Position numbers and translations under genes: made by a program
NCBI GenBank assembly: GCA_016860845.1
Contig: BOKF01000037.1
Location: forward strand, 18,895 to 82,894
DNA length: 64,000 nt
Source of the DNA: Chloroflexota bacterium
Lineage (GTDB): Bacteria; Chloroflexota; Anaerolineae; 4572-78; J111
Direction: 5' to 3'
The notes under the pieces: generated by a model
Told to the model about the DNA's origin: nothing
What the model saw: only the letters and a program-made list of their open reading frames with translations
Database searches by the model: none
In this document: positions 62,893 to 64,000 of the stretch, piece after piece
How the letters are laid out: every line of letters starts with the position of its first letter
Position numbering within the stretch: position 1 is the first letter of the stretch

Positions 62893-63870
62893 TTAAATTT
62901 TGTTATTATGTTCCAAGGTGATGACTACATTTCCCTTTTTATGCCCTTTTTCGACATACCGATGAGCCTCGACAATTTGCTCCAACGGATAGCGTCTATC
63001 AATGACTGGTTTTAACTTTCCCGCCTCAATCAGCTCTTTGAGGAAAATTAAATCTTCAGATTTTTCGCTGGCTGTTTCACCGATCACTTTCTTGCTGCTT
63101 GTCATTGAAATCCATAGCCCTCGAACGAGCGGCGACAGCCCCACCTGGAAAGCCCTAAGCAAGATTCCGTTTGGCTTTAGTGATTTTACACAGCCTGAAA
63201 ACGAACTCTTGCCTACCGTGTCAAAAATAATATCATAGGTCTCACCGCTTTGGGTAAAATCCTCCCCAGTGTAATCAATGACCTTATCGGCTCCCAGAGA
63301 TTTTACCCATTCTAAATTCGTGGTACTGCATACCCCGGTCACTTCTGCCCCAAAGTACCTGGCAAGCTGTACGGCATAAGTCCCTACACTTCCAGAGGCG
63401 CCATAGATAAGTACTTTTTGTCCGCTCTGGATATTTCCTTTTCTAAGAAAACGCAATGCTGTCATTCCCCCAATAGGAACGATGGCGGCTTCCTCAAAGG
63501 TCATATTGGCCGGTTTTATGGCCACCGCTCCATCTTCAGGCAGGCATTTGTACTCGGCATAAGCGCCAAAATTAAAACCGCAAGATGCAAAAACTGGGTC
63601 ACCTTTCTTAAATAGTTTTACGTCTTTGCCTACCGTTTCAACTTCCCCGGCTAGCTCAAACCCTAGTATCGTTACTTTTTTTGGCCTTATGAGACCATTG
63701 AAAAGTCTTGCCGCAAATGGGTCAGCCTTGCGCATACGCCAGTCCCCTGCTGTTACTGTTGTGGCATATACTTTTACCAGTATTTCATTGTCCTTGGGGG
63801 TAGGTTTGTCTACCTCTTTGAGCTGAAGCACATCGGGTGGTCCGTATTGTGTATATACAATCGCTTTCAT
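62893..63870 (-). CDS. MDR-family NAD(P)-dependent quinone oxidoreductase / alcohol dehydrogenase
   Basis: 325 residues from ATG at 63870 (GGAGGA 7 bases upstream); the frame is open to 63942 but the family begins [17 protein letters not shown]. The catalytic GroES-like domain covers residues 1-125 ([15 protein letters not shown]), the Rossmann fold about 126-260 with [20 protein letters not shown]. Structural and catalytic zinc cysteines are not evident, as in quinone-oxidoreductase-type members. It likely reduces quinones or enones with NAD(P)H. A palindrome upstream may be an operator. Confidence 0.88.
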   Translation of the reverse strand: MKAIVYTQYGPPDVLQLKEVDKPTPKDNEILVKVYATTVTAGDWRMRKADPFAARLFNGLIRPKKVTILGFELAGEVETVGKDVKLFKKGDPVFASCGFNFGAYAEYKCLPEDGAVAIKPANMTFEEAAIVPIGGMTALRFLRKGNIQSGQKVLIYGASGSVGTYAVQLARYFGAEVTGVCSTTNLEWVKSLGADKVIDYTGEDFTQSGETYDIIFDTVGKSSFSGCVKSLKPNGILLRAFQVGLSPLVRGLWISMTSSKKVIGETASEKSEDLIFLKELIEAGKLKPVIDRRYPLEQIVEAHRYVEKGHKKGNVVITLEHNNKI

Positions 63871-63900
63871 GAGTATTCCTCCTGGTATAATAAATTTCGA

Positions 63901-63918
63901 GGGTGGTTGACACCACCC
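63901..63918. promoter_or_regulatory. Palindrome upstream of the oxidoreductase gene
   Basis: GGGTGGTTGACACCACCC, 7-bp arms around TGAC, lies 30 bases upstream of the start codon of the minus-strand oxidoreductase gene. It could be a repressor operator; an RNA hairpin in the leader is the alternative. Confidence 0.4.
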
Positions 63919-64000
63919 GCTATACAGATAAAGTACCTCCAATCCCTCACAGGACGAGGCCGAAAGCCCTTAAGTCAAGGGAAACGCCTAGCGACGCTGA

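Noticed and set aside
1..64000. tRNA or rRNA genes
   Set aside because: No cloverleaf with GTTCRANNC arm and no rRNA-like conserved stretches were seen by eye; a tRNAscan run would be decisive.

Overview
The window looks like part of a large conjugative or integrative element (plasmid, ICE or similar) in a Chloroflexota-type bacterium, probably close to Anaerolineae or Caldilineae. Clues to the host are the exported CSLREA-domain protein ending in YLPVILR, the giant SBBP/cadherin-like surface protein with YVYLPLIIR inside it, and the wealth of transposon remnants. Base composition looks balanced, and both coding style and ribosome-binding sites are bacterial. The host assignment is inference.

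Layout. 1-12.2 kb (+): a transfer/maintenance block with a VirB4-like ATPase (cut by the window edge), an acidic protein, a membrane VirD4-like protein without a Walker A motif, a small membrane protein, a YdjM-like membrane protein, a ParB-like protein, a TraD/VirD4-like coupling ATPase, a replication-relaxation family protein and a DdrB/ParB-like protein. 12.3-23.7 kb (+): surface and signalling genes (beta-helix protein, GAF histidine kinase, 2054-residue repeat protein, membrane protein), with one copy of a structured RNA. 23.7-48.2 kb (+): an array of accessory genes. 48.3-49.9 kb: HAD phosphatase and GAF protein. 49.9-52.3 kb: an IS607-type element. 52.5-57.8 kb (-): hypothetical gene, sigma factor, broken LigD polymerase gene, PCMT and radical SAM gene. 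57.8-60.2 kb: non-coding. 60.2-63.9 kb: cold-shock protein, HEAT-repeat protein, DUF4386 fragment and MDR oxidoreductase.

The main discovery is a set of 17 proteins of different length and domain content that all begin with the same roughly 32-residue N-terminal tag, close to M-S-C-[E/D]-x-N-x-x-[K/R]-...-A-...-G-[I/L]-x4-S-K-x5-G. Ten form a nearly gapless run at 32.9-42.8 kb; the others lie at 10.4, 24.5, 25.8, 27.5, 29.1, 43.5 and 46.7 kb. Two tagged proteins belong to families related to phage P1 Dar/Ddr proteins (DdrB-like ParB-fold, DarB-like SNF2 helicase), which in P1 travel in the virion and protect incoming DNA. The rest fall into paralogous families with new C-terminal domains or have a glycine-rich membrane segment directly after the tag. 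A working hypothesis is that the tag is an address (delivery with the DNA through the T4SS, or assembly at one membrane or particle site) shared by a cargo set.

The tagged region also holds: two paralogous, covarying structured RNAs of about 205 nt, each with its own sigma-70 promoter (16.3 and 32.6 kb), the second standing just ahead of the ten-gene tagged run and separated from it by a strong terminator; a 403-bp mini-element whose TGT...ACA ends and abutting 20-bp sites match Tn7 TnsB sites; a second 605-bp element of the same architecture with 18-bp perfect terminal inverted repeats; a third related one-sided repeat array; and a 104-residue gene overprinted in another frame inside the tagged helicase gene.
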